A program made the position numbers and the translations under genes. A DNA stretch of 64,000 nt from Hyaloscypha bicolor E (lineage: Eukaryota > Ascomycota > Leotiomycetes > Helotiales > Hyaloscyphaceae), in NCBI RefSeq assembly GCF_002865645.1, contig NW_020194686.1:248001-312000 (forward strand), given 5' to 3'. Shown here piece by piece: positions 11,790 to 23,331 of the stretch (position 1 is its first letter; each line of letters opens with the position of its first letter). Below the pieces are notes generated by a model. It had not been told where the DNA came from and did no database searches. It was given only the letters and a program-made list of their open reading frames with translations.

Positions 11790-13071
11790 CTAACTAATCA
11801 AGTGGCTTTCGACAAAAAAAATTGGCCACGATAATGCTCCGAGCCACGGCTCCTCGAGATGAGCTTCGACAACCAACAAAAGCCTTTCTGCAGCATCTCC
11901 AACATTCCAACAATCCCTAAGTCTATGTAGCAGTATTGCAAAGTAACCCAAGATTACCAATGCTTCGGGTTTTCGCTGAACAAGAAGTTCTGTATAGCCC
12001 GGCGGTACAAGTATCAACCATCGGGTGGAGTGTTGGGCAGCAGCTTGTTCTTCAGGCGTTGGCTCGCGCCCGTGGGCAAACGCAGCTCTGTAGACGTATA
12101 TCAACTCCTCTATTGCCTTGTCGCACACTACTGCCTGAGCCGGGTTCAGTTCGGGCGACTGTGAAATATGAGCGCGGATGCTTTCGAACCGATCCACGAC
12201 CTCGTCGGCCCAGTCCAGGTTCACAGTTCTGTCCTCGTCTACGTCTAAAATGTCCTTGATTTCTGATGCTAGGAGAAACTGCCACCAGGGGGCCACGATG
12301 GCTCGAACCCCTTGAAGGAGTCTGACGGATTGTACGACATTGTCAAAGAAAGTCGTGTAGTCACTCGCTTCATACGTTGGGTCATGGAATGTCTCAAAGA
12401 AGGTCACAATGCCCTGGAGAGCCGAGAAAAGGAAAGCCGGAATGATGTTCTCGTTGTTTAGATCCTGTGTCGTTTCGTTAAATAGTCGCAGGCCTTGAGA
12501 CTGCAAACGAGTAGCTTCATCGCGGTAAAATGATTGTTGTGCTGGCCGACGAGTGCTGAGATGTAGTGCTGAGACGGCGAGAAGCTCGTTCAGGAGGAAG
12601 GGGTGGGTGAATGCGTATTTCACTATGTGTGGCCGGGATCCTTTCAGGTGGTCGCCTCCAGTTGTCCAGTCCGCGCCGTCGATAATGAAATAGAAGAGTT
12701 CCATGTGGGTGGCATTGACGTATGGCTCCGCCTGCACTAGTGCCGGATGAATGCAGCTTGAGGTCGAGGTGGGTGAAATACTCTTTAACGCTGGGTCCAA
12801 CGTCATAACGGTCATTGGTTCGTTCCTCCATGGAGCTATTACAGACAGAGCGGGTGAAGTAAAGGAACATTGCATGCTGGCTGTCGAGCAATTAACGCAC
12901 ACCGGGTGGTTTTCATCACACTATGATTTTATAAGTGAAAGGTCTACCAGGAGTAATACATGTCACATGTGAGAAGAATGGAAACAACGTAGAGCCAGAT
13001 TTTACCTTGATATGACGCTTTTTACATTCCGAACATCCTGCTCGGGACTTTTTATGACTTCGACGAAGCAT
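11790..13071 (-). CDS. Zn2Cys6 transcription factor (Upc2-like architecture)
   Basis: Two exons on the minus strand, 13071-13006 and 12920-11790, give 398 residues. The 85-bp intron (GTAAAA...ATCATAG) cuts the zinc cluster between its third-cysteine lysine and the cysteine. Exon 1 has only 22 codons. The joined protein has C13-X2-C16-X6-C23-X6-C30-X2-C33-X6-C40, a canonical binuclear cluster that binds DNA as a CGG-type reader. Starting instead at the GTG codon at 12902 would lose half the cluster, which is why the 5' exon is needed. The remainder is a helical fungal regulatory region with MELFYFIID near residue 95, PFLLNELLAVSALHLS, and LGYFAILLHR near the end, as in the short Upc2/sterol-uptake-regulator-like group. 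It converges on the RTA1-like gene, so a role in lipid or membrane stress is possible but unproven. Confidence 0.9.
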
Positions 13072-13802
13072 TATTGGCGTAATTCAGAATTGATGAAAGT
13101 TTCAGGGTCAAGGGGGAAACAAGTCACATGTGACCATGAAAAGCTTGGAACTACCGGTAAGACAATACTCGTATCCGAAGTGAGGTTGTCCGCACTTTTT
13201 GCGAATCGATGCTTTGGAATACCGAGAGCCAGCACGAACAAGGTTGCGAGGTGGCTGCAGATGAAATGCCCCGCCCCCTGCTGAGCCAGTCGATCCTGCT
13301 TAACTAATACGCGTGTTCTGAGGCATCGTATTGGGTGGCGCGCAGCTTCAAGAGGTTGTAACTAGGCAGCAAGAACCCACAATCTTTAATAAGCCAACAA
13401 TCATTATCGTTGGGGCTGTGCTGCTTATAATCTAACATTCAACTCGAAGGACGTGTCACCCTTTAAATTCTCTTAAATCCACCCAAAATCATTTTCTCTC
13501 TCAGGGGTTAAGCGAAGGGATTGGAGTCTCGCACGGGGAAGTCATTCTCAATTATACCTAGCCCTTGGGAAGCATGAGTAAGTATATTTCAGACCTGCTA
13601 AGCTTGGCGAGTGCCGCCACTTTCTCGCACTTCGTACGATTCTAACGGTAACACTTGCGAGGCGCCCATGAGGCATCTCTGAAAAGCCCGGGACTGATTT
13701 CGGTGATTCCAAGATTCCGCAATCCGTTACAGCTCGGCGTGGAGATGCTTAGAGTAAAGGTCGTTCAAGGAATATTAATACAAGCCCTCGTTCCCGAGCG
13801 AA
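13072..13802. other. region between two minus-strand regulators
   Basis: This is the promoter region of the 13071 transcription factor and the 3' region of the upstream one. One plus-strand frame (13655-13843) has no protein character. Two copies of CACATGTGA (about 12963 and 13125) lie in and near the gene start. No other feature is seen. Confidence 0.4.
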
Positions 13803-15705
13803 TTAGCTTCCATTGCTGGGATTCTCTATCATACCACTCATGAAGTCATTTTCGATGAAGTCACGCCAAAACACTTCTCCAACAGCATCTTTCCGGTTGG
13901 CGAAGATCTTCTGAGCAACGTTCGTCACCTGCCGAAGACCAATCTCAGCAGAAGGCCAAAAGGGGGCTACGGCTTTTAAAGCTCCTGCGTTCATTCGTAT
14001 TTGCTGTCTCAGATCCTGATCTGGAGACATCACAGGCAATGTTGCCCAGAGTGAAAGGTGGGTAATGGATGAGAGGGTGAGGGCACAGACGAAGAAGTGC
14101 GTGTGTTTTACCAAGGGTCCAGGGAAACTGACAAGCTTGCTGATATTCGACGCTGCTTGTATGGTCCGTATTGTGTGCATATTATCTGACGCTCGCGCAA
14201 CAGGGACTTTGGATTCTCCCGTGCAAGATTTAATTGTCCGGACGGTGAGACCATCGAGAGGAGAGAAATGTCGGTAAAGTAGCATTGTGCTCCTAACCTC
14301 AATCAGCCCCGAGACACTGAATAACTTACGAGGGAAAAGAGAAAGCTTACGCGTTCGCGATCATGTGTGCCTGAAACAGCATCTCATCTAATATCCCAAA
14401 CTGGTCGAATAGATTTCTTTTATTGTCAGGGAGATGGAGATGCCAGTTTGTTAAGTGGGCTTCCAATTTGTATAAGGCTGGATCATCTGGAAATAGAATT
14501 TCTTTTGACTGCAGTACTCTATCCAGGTTTCGTGCCGCCGCAATTCGATATGCATACGAGGACCAGGCTATTTCTTCGCTGTCGAAAGACCCATCATCAA
14601 ACTGGTCGATTGAATGAAGTGGTGGTATAAACTAATGAATCCAGTTAGCTCTTTCGCTGCCGGAGGGAGAGAGTTGACATACTCCCGATGCGAATTCTTT
14701 TTCTTCGCACGGTAAAGGTACGTTTGACAGAGGGTCCTGCTGATGGAATATCTCGCTTCCATGAAATCCCGTCATCATTGTGCTTACAACATACAGTTCC
14801 CACCAAGTCCTTCGAAGACTTTCCTCGTAAACTGATGATCCCCGTCCATTGACCATTGTAAACTCTCGCCGGTTCATGCCGAGCTCTACAGCCAAGTTTT
14901 GTGCCTTGATAAGAATCTCAATGGCCTTTGTTTGCTCGTTATTGCCGTCCAATCCAAGTGCGAAGAGAAGCATTGCTTGGACCATAGATTCATCCTTCGG
15001 TGCAGGCTTGGTTCCTAATAGGAAGGATTCAAATTCGATGGCGAAAGAGGCGGCTGATGCACCAGATACGTATCGAGATCCAACGTAATATATTGCCGTC
15101 TGAAGATGATCCATAGAATTTGTTTTCAGCACTTGAAGGAGGTGGTGCCGTGGAGGTAGGAATGGGTGTGCATCGTAGAAGTATTGGTAAAATGCCTCCA
15201 CACACCGCTGTGGTATATTCGGTCGAAAGAGACCAAAGTAGATCCCATTCGAATCCGTACTATCGCTCGATGGTGGAGTATGGCATTCGAGGGATGAAGA
15301 TACTGGTGCTTCTTCCCCCACCGAGGGCATGAGAGAAACACTCGAGGGAATATTCGTGTCGTTGAAGGCTTCTGAAACCGTCATTTCCCCATCATCTGCT
15401 AATTTCGTCAGCTAACAACTTACTTCTTAGTTCAGGGAGAAATTACAGTTTGAAGAAGATATATATTTACCTCGTCCTCTATAGCCCCGACGAGACTTCA
15501 AATAGACGCAAGTTATACCCTGGGCAGTGCATCGAGTACACTTTCGCAACCCATCACATTTCAAATGCTTCTCACGACAGGAGATGCAAGCGGTAGAGGT
15601 AGGATTCTGAGTGTCTGTTGAGGTGGTAGTGTTTTCTGCCGGGGGGTTGCACGGCCTGGTCAACACTTTGTTTGATCCATTAGAATTTGTGTCCCTGGAT
15701 TCCAT
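13803..15705 (-). CDS. Zn2Cys6 transcription factor with fungal MHR-type domain
   Basis: Four exons (15705-15471, 15398-14683, 14631-14351, 14292-13803) give 573 residues. Introns are 72, 51 and 58 bp, each with a GT donor (GTAAAT, GTATGT, GTAAGC), a CTGAC/CTAAC-like branch and a TAG acceptor. All phases agree. Residues 40-66 are a canonical cluster, C40-X2-C-X6-C50-X5-C56-X2-C59-X6-C66 (ACISCREKHLKC...), followed by a basic linker (KSRRGYRGR). The middle has regulatory-domain motifs: CVEAFYQYFYDAHPFLPP, RRTWWELYVVSTMMTGFHG and PLPCEEKEF. The exon 3/4 joint (HMIANASTMLLYRHFSPLDG) matches the conserved late helix of such regulators. The first intron ends in TTAGCAG, so acceptor choice may add or drop one residue. 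This is a nuclear DNA-binding regulator with unknown targets. It stands upstream of the other regulator in the same orientation. Confidence 0.9.
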
Positions 15706-18700
15706 GCTATAAATAGTTGAAGCTCAATCGAACAAGCTTTTCGATGTGATTCGGATCAAGAAGAGGTTACCAAATTAATCAGAAGATCACTTTTTCATAT
15801 ATTGTACAGGAAATGAGGCAAGGTGCTTTACTGTCCAGAGTTGAAAGCCCCTGTCATGACCTCGTGCCGGGAACCTTTTGAATGCCGGGCGATCTTCCGG
15901 GGACCAAAGATCGTTGTGGACCCCTGGAAACAGGGGCATCAATTGGCCCTATCGGGTTCATGCTTGGCGCAGCCTCCCAACTTCTGTAACACTGTTTAGC
16001 CAACGTCGCCGAACAAGAGTTGGTCGGCGATGACCTCTCGGCAGGATCAGCCACAACGGTCGTATGATTTTCTTCGTCTTTCGTAGGCGTCGTATGATCA
16101 ATGAACATGATTTGGGCATTTAAGGACCCGAGAAACTTATTAGTGGCGTATATCTTGAAACGAATTCTGTTACCAGGTCCCCGACACTACTTTACACTCT
16201 GCCACGAAAGTCGTGAATTTGCTATTCCCACTTGAATAAACCTACAGTATGACGATATTTGTAATGCCACGCTAAGCTCTTGTTCAATGTCCACGAGTCA
16301 GGGAATGTTAGGTGCTTTCGAGAACCGTTAATTCGCTAAAAGCTCTTGAATTGGCCAGTGCTTCGCTAGTGTTATCCTTGGACCCACTACAAGTCTATTC
16401 AAGGGGGAGAATAGTTGAATATTCACCTATTCTGAAGATGAAAGTTAGTTTCACTGCAGAAAGCACAAGTTTATGCAGCTACTAAAGCCTACTCAACTGG
16501 AAAACATATTTTGTTCAAACTTCATCGTGACCAACTCTCCAGTTTCCAAATCCAAGCCCGAGATTCCGGGCCAGCGCCGTCACATACTCTTCAAAAACTA
16601 GGTCAAATCCTTGCTGATAATACGAGGCAGTGCATACATCCGGACTTGGCAACCAATCACATACTTTCAAGAGTAATGTATTGTTCATTTGCACATATCA
16701 CTAGACTGAACGAACAATTTTAATCCAAGTAATCCGGAAGGAGATCCCTGACGTACCATCCTTTAACAACAAAGAGTGACTCTTGACAGCAAGAACTTTT
16801 AGAGGGGTAGAGATCCTGATTTTGAATGTTATAGCTGCGGCCTAGCTCAGTACTTCCCCCGTTTACCGCCTCCTTTTCTTCGCCTGTATCATCTCATCCA
16901 CTGCGTCTGATCCGTCATCCTCATCATCGTTCTCTTCCTCTTCTTATCAATCAGCTTTCTGGAAAAGGGTATCTTGACTCCAACAGACTTTTTTTATCTG
17001 CAAACTCGTTCTGTTAACATTCTCCGGTTGCACTTGCGTGCCCAATGAAGCAAAAAATCGTAACTTCTATACCTGTGCCCGAAAATCGAAAATACTCTGT
17101 CCGTTTCCACAATACCTGCCATCTTCTTCCTCTATATAAATATGCCTTGGCATGTGAATCAAAGGGAAGATGCTACACGTCTACACATGCCAAAGAGGTT
17201 CAGTGCAGAACTCAACTCGGACGCGCTGACATGGAGCGTTTCAAAATACCAATCACTATCACGCATCGACACCGCCGCCTCAGAAATGTGAGCCACGCTA
17301 CTTGTTCGTATTTAGAAGCAGCAAGCCTGCGTTTTCTATCTCTTACTATCCAAACAAGTGTTCTTATCAGTTTCCTATTTACTGTCACTGCAATGAATGG
17401 GAGTGGAAGTGGAATTGGAAGCAGCTAGTTGTGAACTCCTTTTCTGTATCGTCTGGCTCCTAAAAATTAGGGCCGTCAGTCATGGTGTTACAGAAGTGGT
17501 GGTATTTCTGTACCTGATCGAAGTACAACCCGAACCCAGGGAGTGCGCTTGCCATGTTTCCGGTGGTGCGTGATGTGCCATACGTTGGACAGAACAGAGG
17601 ACATATTTTTGCTTAAGGCGGGAAGATCCAGATCCAAGAAGGAAGACTGACGGAAGGCAAAGTGACGAAGGGCAGAAGGAAAGGGAAAATTACTGCTGGC
17701 TCTCATTGTGAGCCATGCCCCAGCACCTGGAATGGCAACAGAGAAACGGGTGCGGCTGGGAGTGAACAGAAACGGTGAGTTCAGGCCCAAGGGAAGAGAG
17801 CACATTCTGCTGATTCGCAGGCAAGTCTAATCAACTCTCCCCACACTTACCGCCTAGCATCCAGCACACATAAAGCTCACTCCTAAGCAGTGGAAGCACC
17901 AAACACAATTGGAAAAGACACGTGGACCACTGATTGGTGAAGAACCCACTGTTGGACACATTCTCCTCAAGAAAATCACACCAGTCTCATACACATTAGC
18001 TTTCGAGAGCGAGAGAAAGTTGGCTGTGGCAGTACTTTATCTTTACATTAAAAAATTGCCTTTAGTGTTGTCAAAGAGATTATTGTTATTAAGTTCAACT
18101 AAGCTGCGAAATGGAAGTTGACGCAGGACTGAAGAGAAGGGAGGAAGATACAAGTGAGGAGCCGCGAGTTCGACCCAAGAAGATCTGAGGGGAAAATGTA
18201 AGAAGAGACAGTTTTTTGAATTAGCCTGGCAAGGGGGGGGGGTCATCCACTTCGCCCGGTACATGGAGGATGGAGCTTGGCATTCTCGATCTGGCAGGTG
18301 TATTTATAGGCAGCTGAGATCCAACGACTTGTCACATTACAGCCACTTCCATGATATCACACACGAGGGAAACAATAATCACCAAAGACTCAAACAATGC
18401 TAACCAGCATTTGCCAAATCCCAGGTTAGCCTCAGCAGACATTAACCGCCGAAAAGCAAGCAAAACGCCAAATTGAAAAAAAGAAATACTAGAAATCGAG
18501 ATTTCAAGCCGACAGCATCTGACGTCTCCCAAAGCTCCTACCATTATGCCGCAACAGGAAGTTCGCTGATATCCTTCTTTGCACTTGTGGCTTGTTCTTT
18601 CCCAGTCAGAAAAGTATCCGTATCTTCTGTCGTTTGCTGTCAAGGGAAAGGTGTTGCGAGTTCTTGCAGTGCTGTCAAGCTCGTAAAGTGAATTGCAAAT

Positions 18701-19480
18701 GACGGGTGATATCTACAGCACATTTGAGCAGGGGAAGATCTGGCATGATCAAAAACGAGGTTGAGGCTGAAAATCCGAGCAGATGGTGCGAGAAGCTTGT
18801 GAATATCGGCCATTCCGAGGGAATCCGACTGGGTTCTTGGATAGAAGTCTCTTTGCTTTATTTTTAGACTTCAGCACTCCGGTTCTTATAGGCAGCAGAG
18901 CAGATGATGCGTCTCACTGGTGACTCACCAGAGCATCCCAATAGAGACAATGAGGAAAGGAGTTGGAAATGGACGGGCCACGTGACAGTTACCTCCGGCA
19001 CATGCACCGAAGCACGAGAAAGGTACTCCATTCATTCTATCGACTGAAGTACTCCTCAACCCACACGTAACGGAACCGATGAACCAACCAAGGCCACGAC
19101 GAAAAATCATCAATGCACAAAGAACGCCACCTATCAAAACACCACACTAGCATAACAAACACATACACGCCCGCCCTCTTCCCGATCTTCTTCTTTCCCA
19201 TCCATGATTTACCGCCAATCATCATCGGAAGACCAGACCAAAGATTGCGAAATCCATAATTCCCTCCTCTCCATTTCGATTATTGTTGTTCCCGAGTTAT
19301 GCAAGTCGGAACCCCTCTCTCGATCGCCTTTCGAGAGCAAGATTCCAAACACCCATCAGTTCCATTCCACGCACAATGCCAGCCAGACCAGACCAGACCG
19401 CCATCCTTCAAGTACAAGCACGCCCTCGTGCACACTCACGAAAACCCCAACGCCTGCCTGTTCGAAAGCGTAGATCAATG
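15706..19480. other. gene-poor 3.8-kb region
   Basis: No gene can be supported. The best small frame is minus 17805-17488 (105 codons, ATG start), whose product has no motif. Frames at 15854-16108, 16511-16723, 17045-17428, 18332-18643 and 19204-19473 look random. There is a run of ten G at about 18232-18241. Bases from about 19480 down to 19200 are the likely 3' UTR of the CCR4 gene. A noncoding transcript or a gene made of tiny exons cannot be excluded. Confidence 0.4.
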
Positions 19481-21870
19481 CTAGGTTCTCCTCCGATCAT
19501 CCCTGCGACCCGAAGGGCCAAAATCCGGTTCCTGGAGCGCTTTCTTCATCTTCGGGCCCTTGATCGCGAATTCCGCCATCAATGACAAGTGATCACTGGG
19601 GAAATGGTAGTTCGGGAAACCGGGAACGGTGCGCATGTATTCTGGATCGACACGTCCGAGTAACGAGGTATTCTCGAGGGCGTTGGTTGAGTACCAGATG
19701 TGATCGATCACACCTCTGAAGCCAGGCGTGTAGTTCGTGAATGGTAAGGCGTCCGGAGTCTTGTCAAGATTGGTGTAGGCTGAGCGGAGTGAGAAGGGAT
19801 GTTCCATGCCATCTTTGGTGAAATTGCCATAGCTGTGACCGAGCAATTCGGGATGGTCGGGTCTGACGCTGCCTTTGGCAAAGAGCTCGAAGACACTTGA
19901 GTCGGCAGTGGAGTTCTGGTCTGCGCAGATCACCAAGGGAACCTGTGTCTTGCTGGAATACTCCTTTGATGGCTCGGGTGTAATTTCTGGGGCCAGCTCA
20001 ACATCATCATCATCATCATCCTCAGTTGGTAATGTGTAGCTCTTCTTGTCTTTGCAGGCTGGCCACTTAGCATACTTTTCCGCTAGCCTGTTCACCTCGC
20101 CCAACAAAATCGCGGTTTGGATGAGCTTCACATCACAGTATGCTGGATCCCAGTAGAGATGGGTGTTGACCACGATCAACCTTGATCCAGTCTGCCTATT
20201 CTCAAAGAAGCAGACCACAGCAATGTGATCCCTTGGCATGATCCGGTTAAATATATCATGCTGGTTCTTGGCGTCTGGTCGGTTGATGGCAAGATTCCCA
20301 AAGTCGACGAGCTGTTTGTCAAGTAATATCCATTCCTCGAATTTGTAGAAGGTCGCACATCCATCCACATTCTTGGCTTGGCTTTCCGCCATCGTCTTTG
20401 CACGAGATCTTGGCCAGAAAACACCTTTGTACTTTGAATAGGCAAGCTTCATGCTGAAATATTCCTTGAATGTCTCGGTGTCGACCTCTTGCAGGCAAAC
20501 GAAATCGGCGTCGTTTGATTGAATCTCCTGCAACACCTGTTCCTTTCGATATTCCCAATCCAGCGCCGCTTTGGGAGAGTATCCGTAAAGTCTTTCAGTG
20601 CATGCTTCGTTGGTTAGGATATTGAATGAGAAAACCTTGAATCGTTCTCTGTTCGCAGAACTAACTTCTCCTGAAGTGAGGTCGAGCATTGAGCGAGGCG
20701 TAGGTGGCATTGGAACTGTTTCCCATTAGCAAGTATCAGCAACAAAGGGGCAGTAGCCTTACCGGGAGCCTCTTCCCTCAGACGTTCAATGAGCTTCTTT
20801 GTGCCGTGTTCGATGACCACCTGTTTCATTCCCTGATCAATAGGATTGCCTTCGATGCCCAGTATATCCAATTGATACAAAGACCCTAATTCATTTGGCA
20901 GTGTCTGAATTCGATTATCAAATGCCAAGAGTTGCTTCATGTATACGCACATCCCCAACTCCGGAGGCAGGTCCACCAGCTGATTATTCGAGACATCCAG
21001 AAGGGTCAAATGACGTAATTGACCTATCGTTGGTGGTAAGTATGCGAGCTTGTTGGATGCGACATAGAGTTCCTTCAAGAAGACATAGTTGAACACGGGA
21101 GCTGAAAGCACTCGAAGTCCTTGACCACTCAAATCCATGTTGTGCCAATCTTGACGTTTGAGGGGGCTCTGCTGATCAGCCATCCGACCAAGATCTCTGC
21201 TCTCGCCATTGTCCTGTGGATCATCTGAGGCTGCTACGGGTTGTGCAGGTGCTGGAGTAATGCCCCGGTTCTCCCCTGCTCTGAGCCTCGCATAGTGGTT
21301 TGGAGCACCCTCCATCATCAGTGAGTGAGCTTTCTCAGACTCCTTGTGCAATCTGATTTGCTCCGCCCAGTGCTCAGTTATCTGTTGTGCCTGGCCCCCG
21401 CGTGTCGTCGCCGAATGCCCGTTTTGGAGATTGCTGGGTGTGAAGCTCGGCGTTGAATTCGACAAGACGCCGGACGAGTAACTCGCATGGTGCCCAAGTA
21501 CCGCGCCATTGGTTGTGTGTGTTGGATGGTCCTGTTGAATGTTCGCGTGGTGTTGCATATGCTGAGGTTGGTGGGTGTTCTGATGTTGGAAATTGTACAT
21601 CGCTGGCATCCCTCGCCCACCAGCTCCATTAACCCGGCCATGCTGCCCTTGCTGGTGATTCTGATTGAACATGCCGTAGAGGTTTTGTGCCGGAGAATGA
21701 GAATCCGGTGATCGAGAAGGCGAAGGGGTGTCTGCGCTGAAGACAGACCGGATGTTATTGGGAGGCGTGCCGTTGCGGATGATCTGGTGTCTTGGGTGAT
21801 GGGGCTGTGTATGTTGTGGATAATAGTAGTTCCCAGCACTCTGCTGTGGGAATCTGTAACCATCTGCCAT
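19481..21870 (-). CDS. ccr4: CCR4 poly(A)-specific deadenylase, catalytic subunit of CCR4-NOT
   Basis: Two exons (21870-20763 and 20715-19481) with a 47-bp intron (GTAAGG...TGCTAATG...AACAG) give 780 residues. Residues 1-235 are Gln/His/Asn/Pro-rich and disordered, as in fungal Ccr4. Residues 244-345 are leucine-rich repeats (LKELYVASNKLAYLPPTIG, LTLLDVSNNQLVDLPPELG), which dock onto the NOT scaffold through CAF1. Residues 390-765 are an endonuclease/exonuclease/phosphatase domain with all expected catalytic motifs: FSFNIL, LQEVD (Glu446), VNTHLYWDP (His555), CADQNS (Asp635, Asn637), IDHIWYS (Asp707) and SDH (Asp744, His745). An Asp-only loop (six Asp) lies near residue 602. The enzyme shortens mRNA poly(A) tails 3' to 5' in the cytoplasm. 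All metal and catalytic residues are present, so it should be active. A poly-pyrimidine leader precedes the ATG. Confidence 0.97.
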
Positions 21871-23331
21871 CTAAATCCTCCACTGGCAGATCAAGTGACG
21901 GCGTTGGCTCGAGGGTTGGAGCGCAGGCCGAGTTGGTGTATGGTGGGACCTGGGGGAGATTTAGGTAGGAGGTTTGGAGAGCGGGGATCGGATCCTTCTT
22001 CGTTGGCACATAGGTCTGCTGAAGAGGTCTTCTGAGCATCTACCACGATTGGATCCTTGGTGATGCGCGAACGCCGACGTGTCTTGGAGTGAGGGGAGCT
22101 ATCGGGGGCTGGAGAAGGGTGTGACAATGCAGCAAGCCTTGATTCAATTGACCAGCGCTGGCGAGGGCGCAGAATTCGAGGATTTGCTCTGGGAGCTGAG
22201 ATTAAGTTCGAATATCGTAGGATGAAGGTGAACGGCAGACTTTGCAGGATCGAGGAGGGTGTTTTGCTGCTCTTGCAAGGTCAGTCAAAGTCTATGGATG
22301 CGCCAGGGTTAAAAGGAGGATTTGTGCCAGGAGGGCGCTCTGGACGGGTGGGGGAACAGTATCGTACCTTGCAGAGGTGCAGAGGTTTGCATTAAGATGA
22401 AGTCCAAGTGGCTGTGAGCTGGTTGTGAGCTGGTTGTTGGTGGTTGTGCTGCTTTCGAGTGGTTATGCTCCATATCCATGTTCGCTCGACGGAGGTTAGC
22501 AACACGTGACCAGCCAGCTCGTCTAAAGGCGAGCTAGGCCGTATGCGATCTTGAACTTTAGCTCCACCAAGAGACAACTAGCGTTATCGTTGTTTTTGTA
22601 TTTTCAACGAGGAGAGTCATGCGCTAGAAGTAGTTACAGCTGACGTGCAATAGCTCTCCCTAAACCCTAGCCATAGAGTGCTCCCCTGTAGCACTGTACG
22701 CAAGAATGCCCGCTAGTAAAGCACCCTAAACATTGCTCTTCCCCTCTATAGTAATTTCGGAGGGAGTACCATATTCTGGGTGCATTTGGGTTATGCCTAA
22801 CCCGAGGAATCAAGATGTCTGAGTTCTATAGTGCCCAAACAAGTAAGGGTTTGACGAATGCGCCCACTCTCCACCTTCTCTTTCACCCTTCGGGCTGTGC
22901 CCTCCAGTCCAGGTCTCCTCTTGTTTCCGAGAGAGTATGTCGAGGCCGTGGCCTAATCCAGGGGAATTGATGGAGAGGTGGCTGCTCTCAAGTGACCGAC
23001 GAAACTAAGAGCCAGTCTTCTAGGTGTTTGTATGGTCCCTAGCGCTTCAACCTGCAGTCGTTTTCACCAAGAGACAACAGATTCACTCATTCACAGTCTG
23101 GCAAAGTATAGAGCTTTTGGCCAGATGCCTGGGTCCAGACCGTTAAGTAACGCCTATCAATCTATTAATGTTCCTGAAGCTCAGTTCTATCTCGTTTATC
23201 TCGGTTTCGTCTTCAGATCTCTGTGAGGCTGCGAGCCAACTCCGCAGCCTTGCGCTTATGAAGTAGCCCCTGAAAATTTTGTATTCGCTCCTCCATTAAG
23301 AACATCGTCTCCTATTCCTGGCGTCAAAATA
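21871..23331. other. CCR4 upstream region and left flank of a transposon
   Basis: Bases 21871 to about 22600 are the probable promoter and leader of ccr4 on the minus strand. Open frames there (for example 22039-21755) have no motif. From 22600 to 23330 nothing is recognised; a lone CCCTAAACCCTAG lies near 22660. The dinucleotide TA at 23330-23331 is the left target site of the Fot1/pogo element. Confidence 0.4.

Noticed and set aside
16848..16900. CCTAGCTCAGT resembling a tRNA A box
   Set aside because: No B box or cloverleaf follows.
22655..22675. CCCTAAACCCTAG as telomere-like sequence
   Set aside because: Only two imperfect units; no array and no subterminal context.
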